From Mytilinidion resinicola (Eukaryota; Ascomycota; Dothideomycetes; Mytilinidiales; Mytilinidiaceae): 64,000 nucleotides of DNA. The notes under the pieces were generated by a model, which had not been told where the DNA came from, ran no database searches, and worked only from the letters and a program-made list of their open reading frames with translations. This document shows, piece after piece, positions 30,617 through 42,026 of the stretch (positions are counted from its first letter, which is position 1; every line of letters starts with the position of its first letter). The stretch lies in the NCBI RefSeq assembly GCF_010093595.1, contig NW_022985453.1, forward strand, positions 697,649-761,648, in the 5' to 3' direction. The position numbers were made by a program, and so were the translations under genes.

Positions 30617-33600
30617 ATGGTCGTCGACGCGAAAGACATGAAAGGAAGCAAGGAGCCAGAGCCTATGGCGATTGTGGGCATGGGTAGGTTGCTCCGCAGT
30701 CTTGCAACTGTCAACCCTAACGGCGGCCAGGGTGCCGGTGGGCGGGCGGCGTGCGCGACGTTCGCGGGCTGTGGGAGTTCTTGACCAGCAAACGAAGCGG
30801 CTACCAGGACTGGGCGGCGCCTCGTTTTTCCGCCGCCGGCTTCTACCACCCGAACCCAGAGCGGCCAGGCACGACGGCAGCCAAAGGCGGCTACGTCGTC
30901 AGCGAGGACCCGCGGCTCTTCGACCCCAGCTTCTTTGGTATCTCCGGCCTCGAGGCCGAGACGATCGATGCATCGCAGCGCAAGCTGCTCGAGGTCGTCT
31001 ACGAGGCCTTCGAGAGCGCCGGCGACTCGTGGGAGAGCGTCAACGGCACCCGCACGGGCGTCTACGTCGCCGACATCTCCTACGACGCCTCGTACGCGCA
31101 GGTAAGCTACTTGAGGTTGTCTATAAGGCCTTTAAGAGCGCCGGCGACTTGTAGGAGAGCGTTAACGTACGCCAGACGCGTGACTGGGAGTATGCCAGGC
31201 CGCACGCCACCACGGGCACCTGCCACAACATCCTCAGCAACCGCATCAACTATGTCTTCAATCTTCGTGGGCCAAGGTGGGCGGACAGACTCAGACTCCT
31301 TTTCAGATTTTTCATCTTCGGATTCCCTTTCCATTCGTTCCATTTCTTTCCTTTCCACTTCTTTCCTTTCCATTCCTGTCCTTTCCAATCGTTCTATTTC
31401 TTCCTCGCGCCGCTGAGCTAACGTGGGCACGACAGCGTCACGCTCGACAGCGCCTGCACGTCGGCCCTGTATGGCCTGCACATGGCCATCCAGGCCATCC
31501 GCGACGGCGACTGCGACTCGGCCATCGTGGCTTCGTCAAACTGGATCATGGACCCGAGCATGCAAATTGCCATGGACAAGCTGGGCGCCTTGTCCGCCAC
31601 CTCCATGAGCCGTGCCTTTGACGCCTCTGCCGACGGCTACGCCCGCGGTGAAGGCTTTGCCGCCATCTACCTGAAGAAGCCCGAGAAGGCGATGCAGGAC
31701 GGATCCCCCATCCGCGCCCTTGTCCGGGGCAGCGCCATCGGCGCCAACGGCCGCTCGAGCGGCATCACACACCCTAGCGGCGCCGCCCAGGAGGAGATTA
31801 TTCGCAAGGCGTACGAGAACGCCGGCGGCCTACCGCCCTCCGACACCCCTTTTCTCGAGTGTCACGGGACGGGCACGCGCGTTGGCGATCCTCTCGAGGT
31901 GGAGGCGGCTGGCAAGGTCTTCGGGCCCGGACGGTCGGATGGCGATTTCCTGCTGATTGGTTCCGTCAAGACTAATCTAGGGCACACTGAAGGTGCGGCC
32001 GCACTCGCAGGCATCTTCAAGGCCGTACTTGCGCTGGAAGCCGGTGCGATCCCACCAAGCCTTGGTGTCAAGACTCTGAACCCGAGGATCAACTTTGAGA
32101 AAGCCAAGGCAAAGGTCGTGACTGAGGTCATCCCCTGGCCCGAGGGCAAGCCACGGCGGGCGAGCGTTACCTCAGCTGGCTTTGGGGGCTCTATCGGGCA
32201 CTGCATCCTCGATCACGTCAACGAAGTATACCCAGACTACGTCAAGCCAGGCATTCTGGACAAAGTCAAGCGCAACAGCAGCCTGGCTAATGATTCTGCT
32301 CAGAATGGCAATGGTGCCACTTACACCAACAGTACGAACGGCTTTATACACCTAAACGGTCACAACCATGCAAACGGCGCTGCACATGGCCCTGAAAATG
32401 GGCATCAGAACGGTCCTACGATCTCAGGGCATCTTCCCGTCGTCCGCACGCCAAAGAAAACAGGAAAAGCCGATGCTAGCACCCGTCAACTCGTGCTGCT
32501 TCCCTTCTCAGCACACAACAAGTCTTCGCTGCAGGCGAACATCAGCGCTCTGTCCCACGTCATCGACCAGCATTCACTAGCAGACGTTGCTTATACCCTC
32601 GCGGTCCGGCGATCCAAGCTCACCCAGCGCACATTCTACATCGTGGACAAGGATAGCGTCACCGACGGACTACTGGGCGACGTTCAGAGGGTCTCCTCAA
32701 GCCCCTCTGAGGCCCCGCGTCTTGGCTTCGTCTTCACCGGCCAGGGCGCGCAGTGGCACGCTATGGGTGCCCAGCTCTTCGAATATCGCGTCTTTCGCTC
32801 TGCTATCGAGCATCTAGACTACGTTCTTGGCACGTTCTCTAGAGCCCCTTCCTGGACAATTGCAGATATCCTCTGTGGAAACTGTAGTGTAGACCGCATA
32901 GAAACTCCCGAGATCTCGCAGACGGTTTGCACGGCGATTCAAATCGGCCTCGTAGATTTACTTGCGTCCTGGTCCGTTTACCCCTCAGGCGTTGTAGGAC
33001 ACTCATCGGGCGAGATAGCAGCTGCTTATGCCGCAGGCCGTATCACTGCTGCTGAGTCAATTGCCACCGCCTACTTTCGCGGCCAGACTGTCTCTCAGAA
33101 CAAGCAAAAGGGCGCCATGCTGGCAGTAGGTCTGGGCCTTGAGCAGGTTGAGGAGTACCTAGTCGGTCTCGAGCAGGATGTCAAAGTCGCCGCTATCAAC
33201 TCACCAGGCAGCGTTACACTCTCTGGCAAGCAGGGGGCTGTTGAGAGGCTCTCTAAGACACTAGACCAGGAAGGTGTCTTTAATCGGCTACTAAAGACGG
33301 GCGGAAACGCGTACCACTCATGGCACATGGTTGCACTGGGCCAAGAGTACGACACGCTGCTCTCGGACGGTCTAGCTCATCTCGACAGGCTTGGACTGCG
33401 CGATGAACGCCATCGATACCCTCGTATCCCCTGGGCTTCGTCTGTTACCCCAGACAAGAGCATGCTAGCTGAGAGCGCTCTACCGTCCTACTGGAGAGCT
33501 AATCTAGAGTCGCCTGTTCGTTTCTCAGATGCGGCTGCGAATTTGGTTGGGCGGGAGGACCTTGAGATCGGAGCGCTAGTGGAAATTGGACCGCATTTCG

Positions 33601-36600
33601 CGCTGAAGAGCCCCTTGGATCAGATACTCAAAAGTATTGGTAAGAACGTCCCATATGCTGGGTCTCTAAAGAGAGGAGAGGATGGTCGAACATCAATGTT
33701 GCAGCTCGCCGGAACGCTATTCAGTCTGAATGCCAAAATCGACCTGGCTGCGGTTAATGCTACAGACGAGCGCACTGGAGCGGAGTGGACGCTAGCACAC
33801 GGCGTCACCGCCATTGACCTTCCGCCGTATCAATACACGTACGGGCCAATCAGTTACTATGAGAGCCGGGCCAGCAAGGAGTTCCGCCTCCGCCGCGTCC
33901 CTAGGCACGACCTACTAGGGTCCAAGGTAGCCGGTAACGCGAAACTGCGGCCGCAATTCCGCAACGTCCTACGCCTGAAGGACCTGCCCTGGCTCGCTGA
34001 CCACCGCCTGCTCCCTGATGCTGTCTTTCCAGCGGCAGGTTATATATCTATGGCTATAGTAGCGGCATCGCAGGTCTACGAGGAGTTTCCGGACGCGCAC
34101 CCCGTTGAAGGCTACTCGCTCCGCAACGTCGATATTAAGACAGCGCTGAAGATCCCCGAAGACCAGCATGGCATCGAGATTATTTTGAGTATGGAACTTG
34201 TTGACACAGCGACGGCACGAGCTCCAGCATGGACTAGCTTCTCCATCAGCTCTATCGCTCGCGACTCGGAGAAGTGGACTGAGCACTGCACGGGTCTTAT
34301 CAAGCCAGATGTTTTCGCGGGCCCTCTCAAGGTCGACAAGATCAGCACAACTGCCGAGTCACGAGCTGTAAACGCGCGTAACTGGTACAGAAAATTCGCG
34401 GCAATCGGCCTCGGCTACGGCCCTACGTTCCAGGCACTCTCAGAGATCCGCGCAGATCCTGCTAAGAATCTGGCTTCTGCCAAGCTAGGGCTAAAGACGA
34501 CGGCAGGGACCGTTAAAGGGGGAGAGTCTGCTTATCTGATCCACCCCGCCTCTCTGGACGCCATGATCCAACTTGGTCTTCTTGCCTGCTATGGGGGCCA
34601 AACTGAAAGCGCCACGACCGCGTTCGTGCCCATCCACCTGTCGCAGCTGCACGTGCGGGCTGGGAGCGGCCAGGATTGGGGCTTGGCCGCCGCCCATGGG
34701 GAGTTCCGGGGACTTCGTTCAGCGTACCTTCAGCTGCAGTTGCAGAGCCAAACGGGCGACGTACTGCTCGATATCAAAGACCTTCGATGCATCAGCTACA
34801 GCTTAGAAGATCAGCCACTCGTTAGCAGCCGTACTAAGGCCTTCGCCAGCCCATTCACGCGTATGGTTTACAAACCTGACTTCCGCGCCCTTAGCAACCG
34901 GCAGGCTCACGTGCTATTTCCACCGCCGACGGAAAACGTCGCTCAGGTGCCCGTTCTTAACACCCTCGAGACCATAGCGGCGCTGATTGCTGTCGATGTG
35001 TACGAATCTGTAATTGCTAGCGATAGCAATGAATCAAATGCGCCCGAAAAAACGCGTCACTATATTGCATGGATCAGGAGACTGGTAGAGAGCCGGTCAG
35101 ACCGGATCAATGAAGCGTCACAGCTCCCCGCTCCTAGGCGTCGACAAATCTTACAAGGCTTATACCGGGAAACCGGTCACCTTGTCGAGACAAAAGCCCT
35201 GCAGCGCCTGCACGAAAACATGGCAGACATAGTGCGGAATCGTACGACCGGCGAAGAAGTTCTAGCCCAGGGCGGGATACTGGCTGACTTTTTCACCGAC
35301 AGTCTATTTCTCACAGGCGCACAACCTCAGGTTATCAAGCTTTTCGACTCTGTCAGTCACGCCAACCCCGGTCTTAGGATCCTAGAGCTCAAAGGCGGGC
35401 GTGGTGATACAGCACGCCTGGTGCTGGAGACACTCAGCAGTGCGAACGGCATCAAGCGCTACCGGGACTACACCGTGACGGACGCCTCTGAGGCCGCCCT
35501 GAAACTGGCTCGCGAACACCTCACCGCGCACCGCGACGTCAGCTTTTCTATCCTGGATATAGAGCAAGACCCGCTGCAGCAGGGCTACCAGCCGGTCTAC
35601 GACGTGGTGCTGGCTTCGCAGGCCGTGCACACAGCCTCATCTATCGGCAAGGCGCTCGAAAACGCGCGGAAGCTTCTAAGGCCAGGCGGCAAGCTGGTCC
35701 TGGTGGAGGCTACAGGGAGCAGCGCATGGGTCGGCCTCATCGGTGGCGCGCAGCCTGGATACTGGCATGGCCTTCCAGACGGCCGCATCGACAGCCCCTT
35801 CCTGAATGTAGCAGAGTGGGACAAAGCCCTACACTCGGCGGGCTTCTCGGGAGCAGAGCTGACGCTGGACGACTACCCGGGCCCGACAACGCATTCAACT
35901 GTCTTGGTTTCCACCCTCGTTGAAGAACAGCGCGGCATCAACACAGCTGGTGCCCAGGTCGTCTGGCTGCTCCACAGTGCAAAGGGTGCCCCGGCCCTCT
36001 TGAACCAGCTAGCGCGCGAGTTGGAACACCGTGGTCTGCTAGTTAAGACGGTACCGCTTGATAACTCGCTGGAGGAGGTGCCTGCCAACGCGCGTGTAAT
36101 TGCCTTCCTCGACGGTGAGAATCTGCTCCTGGACGTCGATCAGCGTCGCCTCGACATCTTCCAGCACCTCGCCCACCACACGGCCAGCATGGTATGGCTG
36201 ACGTCAACGGGTATGGCACAAGGCCGCAGCCCTGACGGGGCAATTGTTGGTGGGCTCCTACGCATCATCTCCACCGAGGCGCCAACAGGCCGCTTCGTCT
36301 CGATCGATATTGACGCTGATGACTTCAACATCGCCGGCGAGGACGACTTGAGTGAGCTCGTCCGTGTCGTCACTGACCAAGAGCAGGCATTGCAGCGGGT
36401 GGGCGACGACGGGAACAACGAGGATCGTGAATTCGCCTGGCATAGCGGCTGTCTGTGGGTGAGTCGGTTGGTGCCTGAGGCGGCGCTCCATGGGTATGCG
36501 GAGCGCCTCATAACGCCAGCAACCCACGGCGCCGAGTTGCTGCCGCTGGACACACACGGCCCTGTGCGCGCCGCCTTCGAGACGCCTGGCATACTCAGCT

Positions 36601-38861
36601 CGCTCTACTTCCGCCCGTACACCGAGCTCCTCCAGCAGCCGCTACCACACGACTGGATTGAAGTCAAAGTGGCCGCCGTCGGGCTTAACTGGAAGGACGT
36701 GGCGCTTTCCACCGGTCGCTTCGATGCCAACAATCTGTCTTCCGAGTACGCTGGCGTTGTTACGCGCGTGGGCGCCGATGCAGCCAGCCGTTTCGACGTG
36801 GGCGACGCCGTATACGGCCTGGGGAAGGGCCACTTTGGCAACTACGCGCGCGTGCCTGCTGCCTTCGCCCAGAAGGCGGGCCCCGGAGACGATCTCGTCG
36901 GCCTTGCCACCTTGCCCGTGGTGTTGATGACAGCGGTATACGCCTTCGAGCATCTGACGCACCTGCGCCGCGGGCAGAAGGTGCTGATCCAGTCGGCGTC
37001 AGGCGGCCTAGGCCTCGGCGCAATTCAGCTGGCGCGAGCCAAGGGAGCGGATGTCTTTGCCATGGCGGGTTCGCAAGACAAGGTGCGCTTCCTTGTTGAA
37101 GAAGTCGGCCTGCCGGGCTCGCACGTGTTCATGGGACGTGACACCGCTGCGCTTTCGCGTGCCGTGACGGCTACAAGCAACAACGGCTTTGACGTAATAC
37201 TCAGTACCGCGCAGGGCGACATGCTCTATGAAACTGCCAAGGCGCTGGCACCGCTGGGTCACCTGATTGATGTTGGTCGGCTGGATGTTATGGACGCCAG
37301 AGTCATTGGCCTAGAGCTGTTCCAGAAAGGCGCAAGCTTCTCGTCCTTTGACCTTGTCCGCGTCGTCGACCGTGACGCAGAGTTAGGTGAGCAACTTATG
37401 CAGGCCGTAGGTGAACATTACCGCGCTGGGCGCATTGCCCCAATCCGCCCTCTAGCTGTCTCGGATATCTCTCAGCTCGACCAGACGCTACTTAGCTTTT
37501 CTAGAGGCACACACCTCGGGAAACTGGTGGTGACATTCAACCCAAACTCGCCGGTGCGGATGGTGGCGGCGCCGCCAGCAGCCAGCTTCGACCCTGAGGC
37601 ATGTTACATCATTACCGGCGGACTCAGCGGTCTGGGGAGATCTATCATTCAGTGGATGGGCGACCGCGGCGCCCGAGATCTCGTGGTTCTGTCCCGTCGC
37701 GGCGCCAGCGCCCCTGAGGCCCAAACGCTCGTCGACGCAATGGCCGAGCGCGGCGTGCGTCTCCATCCCGTCGCTTGTGACCTCAGCAGCCGTGAGCAGG
37801 TCGTGGGAGCCATTGAGCAAGCGTCCGCCCGCCGGCCGGTGAAGGGCGTCGTTCACTGTGCCGTGTCATACCGGGACATCTCTTTCAACAAGCTGTCCCT
37901 TGAGGGCTGGCGCGACGGACTCGCAGCCAAGGTTCTTGGGACGCAGAACTTACACGAGGCTACCAAGGCCTTCCCGCTCGACTTCTTCGTCATGACTACG
38001 TCCGCTCTCTCAGTACTCGGGTTTGCGACCCAGGGCGCCTATACGGCCGCCAACAACTTCCAGGACCAGTTTGCGCGGTACCGTCGCCGCCTTGGCCTGC
38101 CCGCCACGGCTGCCCAGTTCGGCCTGATCAACGATGTTGGTCACCTGAGCACAGACAACGTCGCGCTTGACATGATGGCTCGCAACAAGGTCCTGACGGT
38201 GCCGGAGAGCTACTTTCTCCGCCTGCTCGAGCCGGCCTTCTTAGGTCTCGAGAACGCCAAGGCTGCCACGCAATGCACTGGCGCCACAGCTGATCCGCTG
38301 GCCGGGGCCACTTATGTGACCTGCATGGATCCGGCGCATATGGCCGCCAAGGAGCGGGAGGACGCCGAGATGGGCCTCCCTAGCGCCGCTCCGCCGCGCT
38401 GGCACAGCGACTCGCGTGTTTCACACGTGATGCAGGCTTTGGACGACGCACTGCGGCACGCCGCAAGCGGCGGGGACGTACCGGGAGCAGGCAGTCAAGG
38501 GGACGACGGCCGTTCCGCCATAGGGCGGCTACGGCGCGACTTCGACGAGGCGGTGCAGCAGACCCGCGCATCGCCAGCCGGGACCGAGCAGGTTGAGCAG
38601 CGCGCACGCGCTGTGGAGCTTGTCACAGCAGCCCTTAAGACCACAATCGCGGGGATGCTGCTGATGGACGAGTCGACAGTAAACGCGGCCCGGGCCGTGT
38701 CGGACCACGGCGTCGACAGCCTCATCGCTACCGAGTTCCGCAACTGGCTCCTCCTAGCCCTGGGGGCCAAAATTAGCATGGTCGACCTCTTGGACCCACG
38801 TACAACCATCAACGCGCTCGCGGCAAAGGTAGTGGATGCTGCGGTTGGGACGCAGGAGTGA
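30617..38861 (+). CDS. highly reducing polyketide synthase, KS-AT-DH-cMeT-ER-KR-ACP
   Basis: Four exons: 30617-30683, 30731-31101, 31176-31276, 31436-38861, giving about 2654 aa. KS: active Cys187 in LDSACTSA, His323 (ECHGTGT), His363 (TNLGHTEG). AT: GHSSGE, Ser703. DH: His1036 in [12 protein letters not shown], where the family usually has Gly five residues after His-1 but here Pro; Asp retained in [10 protein letters not shown]. cMeT about 1490-1620, motif I reading LELKGGRGD instead of LEIGAGTGG. ER: NADPH site [10 protein letters not shown], about 2033. [10 protein letters not shown] about 2239, Tyr2382 and Asn2386 (AYTAANNF). ACP: GVDSL, Ser2608. No thioesterase, reductase or condensation domain follows, so the chain must be released by a separate enzyme or spontaneously. 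Builds a reduced polyketide from malonyl-CoA. Intron 2 (31102-31175) is a mutated copy of upstream exon; an alternative acceptor at 31154 would add 7 residues. Confidence 0.93.
30982..31167 (+). repeat. 64-bp exon segment duplicated into a PKS intron
   Basis: Exonic copy 30982-31045 and intronic copy 31104-31167 match at 54 of 64 positions; all ten differences are C-to-T or G-to-A in the intronic copy. The insertion is flanked by CGTACGCGCAG on the left and CGTACGCCAG on the right. The duplicate supplies the intron body between donor GTAAGC and acceptor CCAG. Confidence 0.85.
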
Positions 38862-39741
38862 GGGTGATGCACTATTAGTAATGATGTTAAGAATCAGTAG
38901 ACAACTCCGTAGGCGCTCGTTAGAGGGATAGAATTTCATAGAATTGCACATACGCCCCTTTTATCTTTTTTATCGCGCTATATAACTCTTTCTCTATGTC
39001 CTCCAACACTGTTCGCGCCCTCCGACGCTTCCTTAACGCTTCTCTAATAATTCCCACAGCTATTAACTTACACTTCTATCGCACTTAGCATTATAAATAC
39101 GGCCCACAAATAATGATAATGATAGCTGACTATCTGGCGTTTTGTATAACCTTACTTTTAATTAGGATCTCACTCCGACGGGGCGGCTCTGGAGCGTCCA
39201 GTGCTCTCGAACAGTGGCGTGAGTGGGTCTCGGACAGTAGGCGTTTGTTTCATCACACTCACCGTACTTTATATCACGCCGCTCGCTTAGCTTAGAACCT
39301 GAGGAACTTTAAACTCGTGACTGTATCCACAGCATAGCCAGTCCGCCACGCTTTACTGTCCACAGAGACTTCTACAACGTGTTAAAATGTCTACAGCCTG
39401 TAATGCACATCTAGTACAGATCTAAAATGAGAGCGTTAGAGGTGCCCGGGGCCCCGGAGGAGGCAACAACGATAGGGGGTGGCACCTATAGAAACTCCTA
39501 CTTCTATAGGTCTCTAGAGTTACTATTAAATATTAAGAAGCTAGGAACTTGCTCTCTGCCTCTTATAGCCTATAGCTAGGATTCGCACTCTTAAGATAAT
39601 GTTCTGAGCGTGGTGGTGTGCTGTGTAGGGAGACTGTACGTGGGGACTGTACGCTCTGGAGCCGCGCCGTCACTCCGAACGCACTGATCATCGGGGGGGC
39701 AGAGGGGGGATTCCACCCGGCGCGTCTGGGTGGTGTAGACA
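38862..39741. other. intergenic, partly AT-rich and repeat-like
   Basis: Between the convergent PKS and regulator genes. Stretches such as TATAGCCTATAGCTAG and a GC-palindrome GCCCGGGGCCCC near 39450 suggest decayed repeat sequence. No gene seen. Confidence 0.4.
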
Positions 39742-42026
39742 CTAATCAGGGAGCTCACCATCCAAGCCGGGGAATGTATCTGCTGAGCAGTGCGCGAAGA
39801 AATCATCCAAAGCGCTCGGAGAGGGCCATTGCGCAACGTCGCTGCTCGGCATCCTGGCCATGAGGCGGGCCAGAGTGGCGGCTGCCGCCTCGGCCATGTT
39901 GCTGACTTCTGCCAGCATCTCAAGACGTGCAAGCGCCTCCTGCGCCGCCCGCCGGCAGCGATCCCGCGTCAAGTGCGCCTTTTCCCATCCAAGTGGATCT
40001 ACGTCGAGCGTGCGCAGAGGCCCGTCTTCGCCCAAGTTTGTGCCCGGGAACTGCCCGTCCATGGTCAGGCTCACCAGCACGACGGCAGCCTCGAACGTGG
40101 GCAAGATGATGGCGGCGAAGCGCGTGTGGGAGCGGCCCAGCATGGCGTGCAGCTTTGAAACGCCGTCCAGCATCTTCAGCGCCGCCGCCGCCAGCGCCCG
40201 CCTCTGTGACGCCACCAGCACCTGCTTGTATGCTGGGAGGCTTTGCACCTGGCCTGGCTCGCGCAGCAGGACCGGTCGGAAGTTGTAGCAGAGAGAATCG
40301 AATATGGCCACGTGCAGGATCTGCCTCTGCAATGGAAGCTTTGGCAGTCGCTCGTCCCACTCCTCGCTGGGCTCGAGCGCGAAGACGGGCGGCAGGTGCG
40401 TCAAAAAGTCGCCGCAAAACTTCTCGTACCGCTCCTCGGCCACCGTCGCCTCGTATTCTGCGCCCTGTCTTGGGGGGAAGCTCCTCCAGAAATTCGCCAG
40501 ACGGGCCTGCATCAGGCGATCCGAGTAGCCCTCGGGGGCGTCAGCATCGTCGACATTGGGCGCGAGATGCATACGCGGCAGGTGGTCAGAGGTCAAGGTG
40601 GCGGATAGGAAGGGGTTGCAGTCCAGCTGCCTTGAAAGGAGACTGTGGTATCGTGTGTCAGAGAGATGCGGCCACAGCAACTTCGACGGCGCTTCGTACC
40701 TGTCCCAGATGTAGAGGTTGCAAAACACTCTGCATCGTATTTCCTTGTCGAACTCGTGCATTCCGTGCATCCATGCCGCGCGCCCTCGATGGAGCCCAAT
40801 CCTCTGCGCTACCCGAACGGCGTTGCTGAGGGCTTCCCAGAAGGCATTGATGCGGCCCTCGCACTGCCACTGCAAGCCCAAAACCGACAGGTGCTGCACA
40901 CGGAGCAATGTGCCTCTCGCATCAAGCCGCACGCAGATGGCGGCCAGCTTCTCGGCGATATCATGGCATGTGTCGCGGATGTCGGCTAAAGGCATGCCAC
41001 GGATACGGTCGATGGTGTACGACGGCGAGGGAAGGAACTGCGACGCGTAGGAGCATATTCTTAGGAAGAGCACGGCGAATTCGACATCGAGTACCCCCGA
41101 CAGTCGTCCCAAGGTCCACCATTTCTGGTACTGTCCTAGGAACCACGGGGCATAGACTACCTGCTCCATCCTATATAGATTTGCGCGTTGTCAGCGAAAG
41201 GACCGAAACAGCCACGCCAGCGATGGGATCCTACTAACCAATGGACTTCGGTCACATAGTATTGGACCAGAAAGTCGAAGATCTCGCGACCCGGCAGTCT
41301 TCTAATGCTCTTCTCGATCTCATCGTAAGCCTCCAGAGGAATGTCCCGGTTCTTATTCTGGTGTTCGTCTTCGCCCAGACCCAACTATACATGCGCACTG
41401 ATTAGAAAAGGACGGCACAAATGAGCTTGGACGGTCCTGGTCGAGCAGCGGCCAAAAATCGTATCCCAATCTTGAAGCGCCCAGTCTACCATTGAGGATA
41501 CTTGGAGAAGCTTCTCGCCTCTTATCAAGGAGACTAGAATGAAGGGAAAAGGCGCTCACCCTACGCACAAGAGCCATGGTGTTGGACTCGCTATGCTCGA
41601 CATATCCAAACAACTCGGCAAGTGAGTCGCTCCCCTGGCCGAGCGTCGAGTTCCTCCTCGTGCTCCAGTCCGACGACGCGCCGACAGGCTCGTCGTTGCC
41701 GCTGACGTCTTGCGACTGGGCATCGTGGTCCATCGGCACGTCTTCGTGTGGGCGGGTTTCCGTCTGGGGCGCCTGCGATGCTTGCGAGGGATGGTAGGTG
41801 CACTCCTCGGGCTGCCGGCGTCGAGTACAGTGATTGCAAGGATAGCGACGGTTGCACTGCGCACCAAGGCAAGAAAGCCGCGTTAGCTATATCTTGGTTG
41901 GTCCGCGTGTAGTGTACCCTTATACATATGATTCTATTGCACAAGTCGAGACACACACACCTTCTGCTTCTTCCTGTAACATGGGATACATGACGACACC
42001 ACGCGTTTTCGGCCGCCGCTCTGCAT
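39742..42026 (-). CDS. Zn2Cys6 transcription factor of the cluster
   Basis: Four exons (42026-41961, 41856-41560, 41384-41239, 41170-39742) join in frame to 645 aa. The binuclear zinc cluster is split by the first intron and reads C-x2-C-x6-C-x5-C-x2-C-x8-C from CIPCYRKKQK and CNRRYPCNHCTRRRQ; basic residues between the cysteines fit DNA contact. The large last exon contains the fungal-specific transcription factor domain (PF04082 type), visible as FAVLFLRICSYASQFLPS, LLRVQHLSVLGLQWQC and NAVRVAQRIGLHR. It should be nuclear and bind CGG-type sites, probably activating the neighbouring biosynthetic genes. It ends convergent to the PKS. The second intron (about 175 nt) is less certain than the others, but the frame and the join LVRR-LGLGEDEHQ are consistent. 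Confidence 0.88.

Larger units (their letters stand above)
22913..42026. other. five-gene highly reducing polyketide biosynthetic cluster
   Basis: OMT-like protein (minus), MFS exporter (plus), P450 (minus), HR-PKS (plus) and Zn2Cys6 regulator (minus) lie together with no unrelated gene between them. The OMT/MFS pair and the P450/PKS pair are each divergent, sharing promoters. The coding regions are noticeably richer in G and C, especially at third positions, than the genes on both sides. Product unknown. Confidence 0.85.

Noticed and set aside
31107..31481. Minus-strand frame with ERxE repeats
   Set aside because: Translation of the pyrimidine-rich PKS intron read backwards; not a coiled-coil gene.
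30751..31481. Apparent frame breaks in the PKS KS region suggesting a pseudogene
   Set aside because: Three introns with fitting phases (30684-30730, 31102-31175, 31277-31435) restore one continuous KS domain.
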